NCBI GenBank assembly: GCA_913020445.1
Contig: CAJWAR010000039.1
Span: forward strand, 1 to 40,137
Length of the DNA: 40,137 nucleotides
Source of the DNA: an uncultured Rhodospirillaceae bacterium
GTDB taxonomy: Bacteria; Pseudomonadota; Alphaproteobacteria; Rhodospirillales; UBA2165
Direction: 5' to 3'
The position numbers were made by a program, and so were the translations under genes. Below are positions 1 to 8,045 of the stretch, piece by piece (within the stretch, counting starts at the first letter, position 1; each line of letters begins with the position of its first letter). The notes under the pieces were generated by a model. It did not search any database. It was not told where the DNA came from and saw only the letters and a list, made by a program, of their open reading frames with translations.

Positions 1-1
1 A

Positions 2-694
2 ATGACAAACATCTCAGCCGAGTCACTTTCCAAAGAGCCTGTAGCCTTGGCTGAGTTGGCCGCCGAAAGCAGTTCCCTCTACGGCTTCTTCGCCCGTGTA
101 TTTGGCCAAGAGGTGTCGGAGGAATTGCTTGGATTGATCCGGTCGCCACAATTTCTCGAGGCCTTTTTTGACGCCGGCGGAAAAATTGATCTCGAATATT
201 TACGTCGACCTGAAAATGAATTACGTGAGGAACTGGCGGCCGAATTTGCAGCATTGTTTCTCGGACCAGGGGGGCATATATCACCCCATGAATCGGTCCA
301 GAAAGAAGGCGGGAGTGGCCATCTTTGGGGTCCTGAAACATCTGAAATAGTGGGTTTAATCGAAGATGCAGGACTAGAAATCGTGGCTAATTTTACCGGT
401 CTCCCTGATCATATCAGCGTGGAATTAGAACTTATGGGGGAAACCTCAAAAAAAGAAGCCGAGGCCTGGCAGAAAGGCGATTTTGAGACTGCGGCAAAAT
501 ATCTGGTTGTCGAAGATAATTTTATGAAAATTCATTTAGCTGAATGGGCAATTGGCTTTTGCCAAAAAGTATATGAGCAGACGGAGCATCCTTTTTATGG
601 CGGACTTGCAAAATTGGCTGCGGAATTTTTGGAGGCCGAAAAACAAGACATTCCCCGTCGGCTAAAACTAGCCCGCGAAATTACTATCAATTAG
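2..694 (+). CDS. TorD/DmsD-family molybdoenzyme maturation chaperone
   Basis: This 230-residue, probably all-helical protein resembles the TorD/DmsD/NarJ family. These cytoplasmic chaperones bind the Tat signal peptide or apo-form of a molybdopterin oxidoreductase until its cofactor is loaded. Visible family features are a segment rich in aromatic and acidic residues followed by GPGGHISPHESV near residues 88-99, and PDHISVELELM at 135-145, which matches the family's PxDHIxxELxFM signature. The ATG at base 2 is accepted, but with one base upstream the true start and the ribosome binding site cannot be judged. No DMSO-reductase-type client lies in the window, so the partner is probably further upstream. 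The xanthine-oxidase-type Cox enzyme at 13.5-17.2 kb is not a usual TorD client. The gene converges on the histidine kinase with a 49-base gap. Confidence 0.82.
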   Translation: MTNISAESLSKEPVALAELAAESSSLYGFFARVFGQEVSEELLGLIRSPQFLEAFFDAGGKIDLEYLRRPENELREELAAEFAALFLGPGGHISPHESVQKEGGSGHLWGPETSEIVGLIEDAGLEIVANFTGLPDHISVELELMGETSKKEAEAWQKGDFETAAKYLVVEDNFMKIHLAEWAIGFCQKVYEQTEHPFYGGLAKLAAEFLEAEKQDIPRRLKLAREITIN

Positions 695-743
695 ACTATC
701 CCATTCAGATTTTATATTCAGAAGGCTAATCATAAGTCGATTT

Positions 744-2231
744 CTACTCAAGAACCGGCAACCCGAAGTGGAAGGTGGTTCCCACGTCAATTTGCGATTT
801 GAATCCGATTTCGCCACCGTGCTGCTCAACGATAAACTTTGAGATCGCAAGACCGAGGCCGGTGCCATCTTGCCGGCGGTTGTCGGTATTTACGGCGCGA
901 TTGAATTTATCGAAGATTTTACTTTGAAATTCTTTGGGGATTCCAGGACCTTTGTCGGCAACCGCTACTACTATGTTAGGACCACTTAAATTGACCACGA
1001 CTTCCACGGTTGAATTGTCAAACGAAAACTTAGCGGCGTTCGATAACAGATTGGCCATCACCTGCGCAAAGCGGTCGCTATCAACCAGGGCAAGAGCCTG
1101 TTTGGGGTGTTCGATTAAAACGATTTTGGTGTCCAATCTTTCTGCGTAAGCCTGGTTGGCCTCGATGGCTAGTTTGACCATCGCCACAATGTCATGGCTC
1201 TGAACATTAAAGTCGAGCTTACCGGACTCTATCTTTTGAATGTCCAAAATGTCGTTGATCAAGCGGACGAGGCGGTCGGCATTACGATGCGCAACCTCGA
1301 TCATGGATTTAACTTCTTTGGGCAATTCGCCATGGACCTCGCCGAGCAAAAGTCCGAGTGATCCAAAGATAGAAGTCAATGGCGTCCGAAGTTCGTGGCT
1401 GACAGTGGAAATAAACTCGTTTTTCATAGTCTCCACTAATTTGTGCTGGGTGATATCAATGGCGCTGCCGAACATACGTATTGGTTTACCATCAAAATCG
1501 CGATCCACATCTGCGCGGGAATTAATCCAGCGGACGCTGCCGTCGGGTAAGACCACCCTGAATTCAGTGTTGTATTCGGTATTTTCTTGTAATGCGCTGG
1601 ACATTGCGTCCGTGACTTCTGCCATGTCGTCCGGATGAATCCGTTTGGTAAAATCTTCGAGTAAAGTTCCCTCATACTCATCACTGGAAACTCCAAACAT
1701 TGCTTTTATCCGGTCATCCCATTCGTGGGTATCATCGCGAACATTCCACTGCCAGGTGCCGATTCCGCCTGCATCGAGAGATTGATTTAGGCGGCGTTCG
1801 GATTTGCGGAGCGCCTGTTCGGTTTCCTTGGCAAAGGTGATATCTTGAACTTGGCCTATGGTGTATTCTGTAGAATCGCCCACTTTGATGACAGACCGAT
1901 TTAGCAGTCCCCAGACAATGCTGCCATTTTTTTGAATGTAGCGTTTTTCCTCTTGGTTTTCCTGTCTACCTTGAGAAATTACTTCGTTGCGTAGGGCAAT
2001 GGTGGCTTTTCGATCATCGGGGTGAGTTACGTCGATAACAGTCATTGAATATAACTCATCGGCCGAATAACCGATAAAATTACAAAACGCCTGGTTGACC
2101 AAAAGGAATTTACCTTTCGATCCGATAATCGTCATGCCAATGCCAGCTTCCTCAAAGGAACGCCGGAACACCTCTTCGTCAAGGTGTAGTGACGTTGGAA
2201 AATCACTGTAGCTTTTATTTTTGCGAACCAT
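744..2231 (-). CDS. Cytoplasmic PAS-PAS sensor histidine kinase
   Basis: A 495-residue sensor kinase without membrane segments or a signal peptide, so it probably senses a cytoplasmic signal. Two PAS/PAC modules occupy about residues 20-140 and 150-265. The HisKA dimerisation domain carries the H-box SHELRTPL with the phosphoacceptor His at 279. The HATPase_c domain has an N-box (NLLSNAAKFS, about 394-403), a G1 box (DKGPGIP, about 426-432) and a G2 box (GTGLGLAIS, 456-464), so the catalytic core looks intact. There is no receiver domain and no adjacent response regulator, so it is an orphan kinase here. It is transcribed away from the PilZ gene across a 218-base intergenic region and converges on the TorD-like gene. 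The PAS ligand cannot be predicted. Confidence 0.93.
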   Translation of the reverse strand: MVRKNKSYSDFPTSLHLDEEVFRRSFEEAGIGMTIIGSKGKFLLVNQAFCNFIGYSADELYSMTVIDVTHPDDRKATIALRNEVISQGRQENQEEKRYIQKNGSIVWGLLNRSVIKVGDSTEYTIGQVQDITFAKETEQALRKSERRLNQSLDAGGIGTWQWNVRDDTHEWDDRIKAMFGVSSDEYEGTLLEDFTKRIHPDDMAEVTDAMSSALQENTEYNTEFRVVLPDGSVRWINSRADVDRDFDGKPIRMFGSAIDITQHKLVETMKNEFISTVSHELRTPLTSIFGSLGLLLGEVHGELPKEVKSMIEVAHRNADRLVRLINDILDIQKIESGKLDFNVQSHDIVAMVKLAIEANQAYAERLDTKIVLIEHPKQALALVDSDRFAQVMANLLSNAAKFSFDNSTVEVVVNLSGPNIVVAVADKGPGIPKEFQSKIFDKFNRAVNTDNRRQDGTGLGLAISKFIVEQHGGEIGFKSQIDVGTTFHFGLPVLE

Positions 2232-2449
2232 ACTCAGTAGGCTGCCTCAAATTTCAAAATACGGCAACATTCAAAAGAAGTTTCATCAATTAAATCTTAC
2301 CAAAAGGGAGCCGGCAACCCAAAGCGGTCAACTCAATACCTTGGAAATAAATGTCTTTTTTAACCGATTTATCGAATACTGTGATATTCTTTCCTGCTCT
2401 TTATAATGTGACGCAAATTTGTGACTGAAATTGCAAAGGGTGTTTTTAG

Positions 2450-2758
2450 ATGTCGCTTTCAAAGGTTTCTTACGACGATCGGCGCTCGCACGAGCGCAAA
2501 TCTGTCCTCGCCGATGCTGTAATCGAGTACGAAAATAAAGAATCGCCTTGTAAGGTGCATGACATATCAGTCGGCGGGGCAAAGATAGAGGCGCATTTAC
2601 CACCGAGCTCTAATTTATCCGTAAAATTGAAGTTTGGTCAGTTTGGGTCTATCCCGGCTGAAGTGGCTTGGCAGCATGAAAATCAACACGGTATAAAGTT
2701 TCTAGGTGAACCTGAGCAATTGGCTGAAATGTTAACGGCGATAGCAATTTACAGCTGA
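2450..2758 (+). CDS. PilZ-domain protein (probable c-di-GMP receptor)
   Basis: A 102-residue stand-alone PilZ domain. The c-di-GMP-binding signature is present: RxxxR as RSHER at residues 12-16, and (D/N)xSxxG as DISVGG at 38-43. The rest is a predicted beta-barrel. Both motifs are intact, so binding is plausible, but this is inferred from the family. Single-domain PilZ proteins usually act as adaptors on motility, exopolysaccharide or other outputs. The gene is divergent from the histidine kinase and converges on a nitrilase-like gene 187 bases downstream. No GGDEF or EAL protein is in the window, so the output is unknown. Confidence 0.85.
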   Translation: MSLSKVSYDDRRSHERKSVLADAVIEYENKESPCKVHDISVGGAKIEAHLPPSSNLSVKLKFGQFGSIPAEVAWQHENQHGIKFLGEPEQLAEMLTAIAIYS

Positions 2759-2945
2759 GAGGACAACCGGCGAGAAGGTCTTAGCAAAATTGGGTTGCGG
2801 AAAATTAATGTCCGCTTCTGGTGATGAAGCAGATATTCTCGTATGTCAGCTCTCAGGATAGACAATCTCATAATCTACTGGCACGCCTAACCATTCTAAC
2901 GGTCGGCGGCACCTTCAAATTGACTAGATTTGGTCGGATATTGCT

Positions 2946-3995
2946 CTAGTGTTCCTTGAATGTGAACGGCGCGCCGAATTTTTTAAGGATGCGTTGGTAG
3001 TCTCCTTCGTAAATGCGGTCGTATTCGGTGATCCACGATTCCAGATCGTCATCGCGCCAATATTCGTAATCGAAAGAGTAAGGACTCGGCTCGGCGAGTT
3101 CCTTATAAAGCGCTGGGTTGCGTTCGAAAATTTGGCCGGGCCGGCAGCGCACCGGGACCCAGTCCGGATCATCCGGCCGCGACAGGTTTTCCTCGTCGAA
3201 ATTCCGCGTGCGCAGATAGCGCAGGCGATCCATGTCGAGATCGCAGAACAGAACTCCAGGATCGGCCCGTTTGCCGATCATCTCCTCGGGACCGGCGGCG
3301 ATGGCACCGGCGGACAACTGGGTTTTATAATCAAAGTCATCGCGCAGATAGATGTTCTGGGTGGACAGCGCGTAAAACAGATTCTCCGCGGCCCGTGCCC
3401 GGGCGATGCAATGCCAGGTGTCGCTGGCTTGGAAACCCGTTTGGCTGTGGCGACCGTGGATTGGCGAGACGACAATCTCGGCGCCCCGTAACATGAGCAG
3501 GCGCGGCAGTTCCGGCACCCACATCTCACTGCATATTAACAGCCCGATTTTCCCTAAATCCGTATCAATGACGCAAGGTTCCTGGCCGGGAAGCAGGTGA
3601 GCCTTGCCACCATACAGATAGGCGTTGAGCGGCGGTGTGTCTGGCTGCTGGCGCAGATAGCAGGCGAGCTCCGTTCCCTCAGGGCCGAGCAGGCGCAGCG
3701 TTAAGAGATAGGCACCCACTACGTTGCTGTCGGTAACATTTCCGGCAATGATATAGATCGAATGCTCCTTGGCTTTTTTTTTGAGTTCCTCAATGGGATC
3801 AAAGGGAAACTTTGGGTTGTCCAGCGGGCCGGTCATAGGTCCTGGGTAGCCTTCGGGAAAAAGCACCAGTTGGGCGCCACCTTCAGCCGCCTCGTCGGCG
3901 AAGGCGATAGCGCGTTCGGCGTTTTGCCACTCCGCCTCGCCATAATAGGATTCAGGAAGGACAATGCCGACCCGGACGTTTGATAATGCGGTCAT
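2946..3995 (-). CDS. Nitrilase-superfamily carbon-nitrogen hydrolase with possible Lys-to-Arg change
   Basis: A 349-residue member of the carbon-nitrogen hydrolase superfamily, which hydrolyses nitriles, amides or carbamoyl compounds through a Glu-Lys-Cys triad. The Glu is in FPEGYPG (E48) and the Cys in LLICSEMW (C155). The residue that usually sits in a YRK motif about 30-40 residues before the Cys appears as YLR (R115), an Arg instead of Lys. K131 in GGKAHL is the nearest Lys but lies only 24 residues before the Cys. The start is supported by a GGGGGA ribosome binding site. The C-terminal 70 residues are rich in Tyr, Trp and Asp. The substrate is unknown. The gene stands alone, about 5 kb from the second nitrilase, with which it shares only superfamily features. 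Confidence 0.85.
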   Translation of the reverse strand: MTALSNVRVGIVLPESYYGEAEWQNAERAIAFADEAAEGGAQLVLFPEGYPGPMTGPLDNPKFPFDPIEELKKKAKEHSIYIIAGNVTDSNVVGAYLLTLRLLGPEGTELACYLRQQPDTPPLNAYLYGGKAHLLPGQEPCVIDTDLGKIGLLICSEMWVPELPRLLMLRGAEIVVSPIHGRHSQTGFQASDTWHCIARARAAENLFYALSTQNIYLRDDFDYKTQLSAGAIAAGPEEMIGKRADPGVLFCDLDMDRLRYLRTRNFDEENLSRPDDPDWVPVRCRPGQIFERNPALYKELAEPSPYSFDYEYWRDDDLESWITEYDRIYEGDYQRILKKFGAPFTFKEH

Positions 3996-4392
3996 GATAA
4001 ATTCCCCCCTGGAAAAGATAATAACTGCAGGTTACAGGCGATCCTAATACGACTTTACCCAGATATACAACAAATTGGTGATGATCGTATCTCCTTCCCA
4101 TCGAGGGAAAGAGCTAGTTTTCACCGATCGCCATTCGACAATCTGGTTTTGATGTATTGTGGCCTGACCCTGTTCCCCGTTAGCGATGGCTGGATAAAAT
4201 AGAGTGGTTACCGCGACCGGTTGAGGCGGCAACCCAAAGCGGACATAAGACCGCTAAATATGGGATTCTATTCCAATGGCGCTGGAAATTGGCTACCATT
4301 GTTCGGCAATTTAGATTTCAATTGGTAAGCCTTCCGCTTAATAATTATATCTCGCTATTTATTTACATCTTTAACAGCCAATACATGTGGTT
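3996..4392. other. Intergenic region between divergent nitrilase and phosphatase genes
   Basis: About 400 bases without a convincing gene. A 62-codon minus-strand frame at 4044-4232 has no recognisable product and is not called. The stretch holds one copy of a 16-base exact repeat (4227-4242) also found at 2312-2327, and a short AGCGG/CCGCT inverted repeat (4238-4255). The final 80 bases are AT-rich and could contain the phosphatase promoter, but I cannot name -35 and -10 boxes with confidence. Confidence 0.5.
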
Positions 4393-5151
4393 ATGGTTGA
4401 AAACTGGAAGGAATTTTCTGGCTCCATCGCGGAAGCTCCGCCGGATACGCGTATTTATGCGATCGGCGATATCCACGGCCGACTCGACCTGCTCGAGGAG
4501 ATGCACGGGTATATTCGTGAAGATGCTGCATCGGCTGAGGGGCGCCATATTGTTATCATCTATCTCGGCGACTATATCGATCGTGGTCCCGCGTCGTCAC
4601 AAGTCGTCGAGTATCTTATCGAAGAACCTTTGCAGTGCGGATCTCATCATACGGAAATAAAATACGTCAAAGGCAATCATGAAGATTCTCTGCTGCGCTT
4701 TGTCGGCGGCGAACAAAACGGCGAGGCGTGGTTTGCAAATGGCGGCTTAGAAACCTTTAAAAGTTATGGCGTCGAGTTACCCGGTCCGGCTTGGCAGCAG
4801 GATATGAATGCCGTGCAGAAAAACTTCGCGAGCAAACTGCCGAAGACGCATATGAAGTTTTACCAAAATCTGCACAATTATTTCGAATCTGGCGATTACC
4901 TGTTCGTTCATGCCGGTATCCGGCCGAATATTGCGCTTGCGGATCAAAATCCGATGGATCTCAATTGGATCAGAGAGCCCTTCCTGAGTTCTGAATTAAA
5001 TCACGGAAAATTCGTCGTTCATGGTCACTCCATAAATAATGACCCGGATATTCAGTCCAATCGGATGGGCATTGATACCGGCGCCTACCGGACCGGCTGC
5101 CTTACCTGCGCAATTTTTGAGAGCAAGCATGTTCGGTTTCTCCAAACTTAG
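4393..5151 (+). CDS. PPP-type serine/threonine phosphatase (metallophosphoesterase)
   Basis: A 252-residue metallophosphoesterase of the bacterial PPP type, related to bacteriophage lambda phosphatase and PrpA/ApaH-like enzymes. The metal-binding signature is complete: GDIHGR (25-30), GDYIDRGP (59-66), GNHE (94-97), HAGI (173-176) and HGHS (210-213). These supply the two-metal site and the catalytic His. It probably dephosphorylates proteins on Ser/Thr or cleaves small phosphoesters in the cytoplasm. The reading frame extends two codons upstream to a GTG at 4387, but the ATG at 4393 is preferred; neither has a clear ribosome binding site. It is followed by hspQ on the same strand. No partner kinase is encoded nearby. 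Confidence 0.9.
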   Translation: MVENWKEFSGSIAEAPPDTRIYAIGDIHGRLDLLEEMHGYIREDAASAEGRHIVIIYLGDYIDRGPASSQVVEYLIEEPLQCGSHHTEIKYVKGNHEDSLLRFVGGEQNGEAWFANGGLETFKSYGVELPGPAWQQDMNAVQKNFASKLPKTHMKFYQNLHNYFESGDYLFVHAGIRPNIALADQNPMDLNWIREPFLSSELNHGKFVVHGHSINNDPDIQSNRMGIDTGAYRTGCLTCAIFESKHVRFLQT

Positions 5152-5251
5152 GACCACATCAAAAATAACAGGACACCATTGAGCGTTACTGCCGGGTACC
5201 TCTAATCAAGCCTAAATTCTCAGCGTGAATTCTCTATATTTTTGGTTTATA

Positions 5252-5629
5252 ATGGTTCAACATCCTACCGCCATGAGGCGCAGATCAATTATTGAGGAAT
5301 TAAGATTGTTAAAGGGTAAATTCGATATTGGGCAGGTTGTAAAACACCGGTTGTTTCCGTTTCGGGGGGTCGTCTTTGACGTTGACCCGGAGTTCAACAA
5401 TTCCGAAGAATGGTGGCTAGCCATACCGGAAGAAACCCGCCCGTCTAAAGACCAGCCCTATTATCATCTGTTCGCGGAGAATGAAGAAACCACCTATATC
5501 GCCTACGTGTCGGAGCAGAATTTACAAATAGACGACAATAGTGAGCCGATTACCCACCCTGACGTGATGGAAGTTTTTGATGAATTTCGTAACGGGCGCT
5601 ATGTGCTCAGGGATCAAAAGCCGAATTAG
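5252..5629 (+). CDS. hspQ: Heat shock protein HspQ (YccV-like, hemimethylated-DNA-binding fold)
   Basis: The core KFDIGQVVKHRLFPFRGVVF, followed by an acidic segment, WWLAIPEETRP, YYHLFAENEETTYIAYVSEQNL and a C-terminal helix, matches the HspQ/YccV family of about 110 residues. In E. coli HspQ is a heat-induced protein that affects DnaA stability and acts as a Lon specificity factor. Those roles are family knowledge, not visible here. The frame opens at a GTG at 5225, but the extra leader is hydrophobic and atypical. The ATG at 5252 (125 residues) or the one at 5273 fits the family length better. The gene lies 26 bases upstream of the homocysteine methyltransferase on the same strand. Confidence 0.9.
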   Translation: MVQHPTAMRRRSIIEELRLLKGKFDIGQVVKHRLFPFRGVVFDVDPEFNNSEEWWLAIPEETRPSKDQPYYHLFAENEETTYIAYVSEQNLQIDDNSEPITHPDVMEVFDEFRNGRYVLRDQKPN

Positions 5630-5655
5630 TTTATTATCAATAACGGATTTTTTTA

Positions 5656-6603
5656 ATGCCCCATACATTCGAACAAATTATCGCCGACAAAGGCTATGTG
5701 CTGGCCGATGGCGCCATGGGCACCGGTCTCATGGCGCTTGGCATGAAGCGCGGCGATGTCGCCGAACGCTGGAATATCGATCATCCGGACCGTATTGCCT
5801 CGGTTCATGATGGTTTCATTGACGCCGGCGCAGATTTGATTTTGACCAACTCTTTTGGCGGCACCGAGATTATTCTTGAGCGCCACAAATTAGGTGATCA
5901 GGCTAACGCCTATAACGAAGCGGCCGCCAAGCTGGCGTGCCAATCCGCCGACCGGGCTGGCCGTCCAGTTTTGGTCTGCGGTTCGATGGGGCCGACCGGT
6001 CAGCTGATCAAACCGCTCGGCAAACTTACCATCGAAGAAGCCGAGGAGGCCTTTACGGCCCAAGCCGCAGCTTTGGCTACGGGAGGCGTCGATTATCTCT
6101 GGGTTGAAACCATGTCTTCAGTCGATGAAATGACGGCGGCCATGAAAGGGGCAGCGAAGACCGGCATTCCTTTTGTCGCGACCATGTCTTTCGATGCCAA
6201 AGGCCGGACCATGATGGGCACGACACCTGAAGCTGCGTTCAATGCCGCACAAGCCGTTGATCCGAAGCCTGTCGCTTTCGGCGCCAATTGCGGCGCTAAC
6301 CCGCGTCAGATGATCGACGTTATTTTGGAGTTCAAAAAAGTCGTTACTGAAGATGACCTTATTGTTGCTAAAGGAAATTGCGGCAAGCCACAGTTGGGCG
6401 AAGACGGATTTTCCTATGACGGCACGCCGGATGTGATGGCCGATTACGCCTGTCTGGTGCGGGACATCGGCGCTCATATTATTGGCGGATGCTGCGGCAC
6501 CTCGGCGGATCATTTGCGCGCCATTGGCGAGGCTTTAGCGTCCCGCCCCAAAGGTCCGGTCCCTGATATGGACCAGGTGACGGAAATGCTGGGTGAGGCT
6601 TAA
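5656..6603 (+). CDS. bmt: Homocysteine S-methyltransferase (betaine-homocysteine methyltransferase-like)
   Basis: A 315-residue single-domain zinc-dependent methyltransferase of the Pfam S-methyl_trans family. The zinc ligands are Cys212 in GANCG and the Cys279-Cys280 pair in GGCCGTS. The N-terminal LADGAMGTGL motif and overall length match rhizobial betaine-homocysteine methyltransferases more than the MetH N-terminal domain. The predicted reaction is transfer of a methyl group from glycine betaine or a similar donor (dimethylsulfoniopropionate, S-methylmethionine) to homocysteine, making methionine. No cobalamin domain is present. The donor cannot be read from sequence. I see no SAM or SAH riboswitch in the 26-base leader. 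The gene is followed by a GC-rich hairpin and then by a small protein on the same strand. Confidence 0.87.
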   Translation: MPHTFEQIIADKGYVLADGAMGTGLMALGMKRGDVAERWNIDHPDRIASVHDGFIDAGADLILTNSFGGTEIILERHKLGDQANAYNEAAAKLACQSADRAGRPVLVCGSMGPTGQLIKPLGKLTIEEAEEAFTAQAAALATGGVDYLWVETMSSVDEMTAAMKGAAKTGIPFVATMSFDAKGRTMMGTTPEAAFNAAQAVDPKPVAFGANCGANPRQMIDVILEFKKVVTEDDLIVAKGNCGKPQLGEDGFSYDGTPDVMADYACLVRDIGAHIIGGCCGTSADHLRAIGEALASRPKGPVPDMDQVTEMLGEA

Positions 6604-6619
6604 GATTTTTTTCCGCATA

Positions 6620-6649
6620 AGGCAGGTGCGAGACCGCCGACACCTGCCT
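6620..6649 (+). terminator. Hairpin between bmt and the small downstream gene
   Basis: The perfect 8-base inverted repeat GGCAGGTG/CACCTGCC (6621-6628 and 6641-6648), with one extra A-T pair, encloses a 12-base loop. It starts 17 bases after the methyltransferase stop. The following bases are TATATAAATGG, not a clean T tract, so it may be a weak terminator, a processing site or an mRNA stabiliser rather than a full stop for transcription. Confidence 0.45.
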
Positions 6650-6691
6650 ATATAAATGGATAGGACATATTCAGAAAAGGGAGGATTTGCG

Positions 6692-7003
6692 ATGAAAGCC
6701 ACCATGTTATTGACGGGCAACGGACCGCTGGTGATTCTAACTTCCTACGACTCGGTGACCGCCCCGGCCCTGCTCGATAAACTGACCGCCAAAGGCATCG
6801 ACAAATTTATTGCTTACGAAATTCCTTTGGAATTGGCGAAACAGCGTTACGGCGGCCATTTTAACGTCGTTATGGGCGATCTGCATGAAACCGACGATCT
6901 GCGGATTCTGGATTTCAACGGCGATAGGGCGTTCAAGATGTTCCATTTCGATGAACTCGGACCGCCCGTGGCTTATGAATCTGAAGCCGCCAAAGCCGCT
7001 TGA
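6692..7003 (+). CDS. Small conserved-looking cytoplasmic protein, function unknown
   Basis: A 103-residue protein of no family I can name with certainty. The ATG at 6692 is chosen because GGGAGG lies 7 bases upstream. The open frame to 6656 has no such site. The protein has no signal peptide or membrane segment. It begins with a short hydrophobic beta-strand-like segment (LVILTSYDS), then a charged helix (LLDKLTAKGIDKFIAYE), then VVMGDLHETDDLRILDFNG and a Pro-rich end. The predicted mixed alpha/beta pattern and charged surface suggest a small enzyme subunit or binding protein. It lies downstream of bmt on the same strand and converges on the amidohydrolase with a 15-base gap. Coding status is supported by its good ribosome binding site and non-repetitive, structured composition. 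Confidence 0.75.
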   Translation: MKATMLLTGNGPLVILTSYDSVTAPALLDKLTAKGIDKFIAYEIPLELAKQRYGGHFNVVMGDLHETDDLRILDFNGDRAFKMFHFDELGPPVAYESEAAKAA

Positions 7004-7018
7004 AGGTGCGTTAAGCGA

Positions 7019-7999
7019 TTATTTCAATTCCAGCTTAAACAGCTCGACTGCATTGGTGCGGCCGATTTTCAGCCGCATATCTTTCGGCATCTCCATCTCA
7101 TCGAACCACGTCGCGCCTTCCGTCGTGTCCTCGAACGGGTAGTCGACTGAGAACATCATGCGCTCGACGCCCATTTCGTTGACTGTAAATTCAAAAGCCG
7201 GGCCATAGAAATTGCCGCTTGTCGTCATATGAAAATTGTTCTTGAGGTAATAGCTCATGGGGTGGGGCCGCGTATACCCGCTGGGCTGGCGTTTGATACG
7301 ATGATCCAAACGCCACATATCGAAGGGAATGCGCTCCCCCAAATGGCCGAGGATAATTTGCAGCTTGGGGTGATCATCAAACAGGCCCGATCCAATGAGA
7401 CGCAACGAGTGGATCGAAGCTTCAACCGAGAAACCCCAAGCAGAACTATACAGCCACGGGTGCCCCTCATAGGCTTGCGCCCGTTCGGCAATGATGGTGC
7501 GCGGATGCATGTAAAAGGGCAGATCGAACTCTTCCAGCGCCGCCCAAAACGGACGGTATTCCGGAAGGTCGTAATAAATGACAGAATCAGCCACGTCTTT
7601 TTGCGTAAAGCCGTTGACCAGCGCACCCTTAAAGCCAAGGTCCTTGATACACCTAGTTAGCTCGGTGATGGCTGCGTCCGGGTCCTGCATCGGCAGGGCG
7701 GCAAAGCCGGCAAACCGGTCGGGATGGAGGGCGATTTCCTCGGCCAGCAGATCATTGGCGCGCATCGATAACTCAATGGCTTCTTTGACATCGAGGATTT
7801 CCTGAATACCCGGCGCCGTATGTGACAGAATGACCAGCTCGATGCCATTCTTGTCCATTTCCGCCAAGCGTATGTCCCGAGTATCGAGCAACCGCCGGCG
7901 GGTATCGGACCAGGTATCGGCGCCGCTTAAACGTTTGTCCAGATCAGCCAGCGTGTCCTCTAAAGCGAAATGTTCTTCGAGCGCGATTTTCCCCTGCAT
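7019..7999 (-). CDS. Amidohydrolase-family decarboxylase, gamma-resorcylate/2,3-dihydroxybenzoate decarboxylase-like
   Basis: A 326-residue TIM-barrel protein of the amidohydrolase_2 (ACMSD-like) group. It opens with MQGKIALEEHF, the hallmark of gamma-resorcylate and dihydroxybenzoate decarboxylases, and has their usual length. The expected metal and catalytic residues are visible: E8 and H10, H165 in FYMHPR, H219 in ILGHLGE and D286 in FSVDYPFE. Such enzymes reversibly decarboxylate hydroxybenzoates using a divalent metal and no cofactor. The loop around 23-35 and the segment 234-250 differ from characterised enzymes, so the exact aromatic acid is uncertain. It sits between the unknown small protein and a nitrilase on the same strand, which suggests a route from a nitrile-derived acid, but this is inference. 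Confidence 0.85.
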   Translation of the reverse strand: MQGKIALEEHFALEDTLADLDKRLSGADTWSDTRRRLLDTRDIRLAEMDKNGIELVILSHTAPGIQEILDVKEAIELSMRANDLLAEEIALHPDRFAGFAALPMQDPDAAITELTRCIKDLGFKGALVNGFTQKDVADSVIYYDLPEYRPFWAALEEFDLPFYMHPRTIIAERAQAYEGHPWLYSSAWGFSVEASIHSLRLIGSGLFDDHPKLQIILGHLGERIPFDMWRLDHRIKRQPSGYTRPHPMSYYLKNNFHMTTSGNFYGPAFEFTVNEMGVERMMFSVDYPFEDTTEGATWFDEMEMPKDMRLKIGRTNAVELFKLELK

Positions 8000-8045
8000 T
8001 TTAAGAATCCCCCTAATTCAGTGGTCCTAAATCTGTACCGCCCTT

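Noticed and set aside
2328..2603. 91-codon minus-strand frame overlapping the PilZ gene
   Set aside because: It lies antisense to a clear PilZ protein and has a basic, low-quality composition.
2949..3491. 180-codon plus-strand frame antisense to the first nitrilase
   Set aside because: A long shadow frame produced by codon bias of the real minus-strand gene; no recognisable domain.
4044..4232. 62-codon minus-strand open frame between the nitrilase and phosphatase genes
   Set aside because: No recognisable product and no clear ribosome binding site; probably chance.
5630..5655. SAM or SAH riboswitch in front of the homocysteine methyltransferase
   Set aside because: The leader is only 26 bases and shows none of the conserved riboswitch elements.
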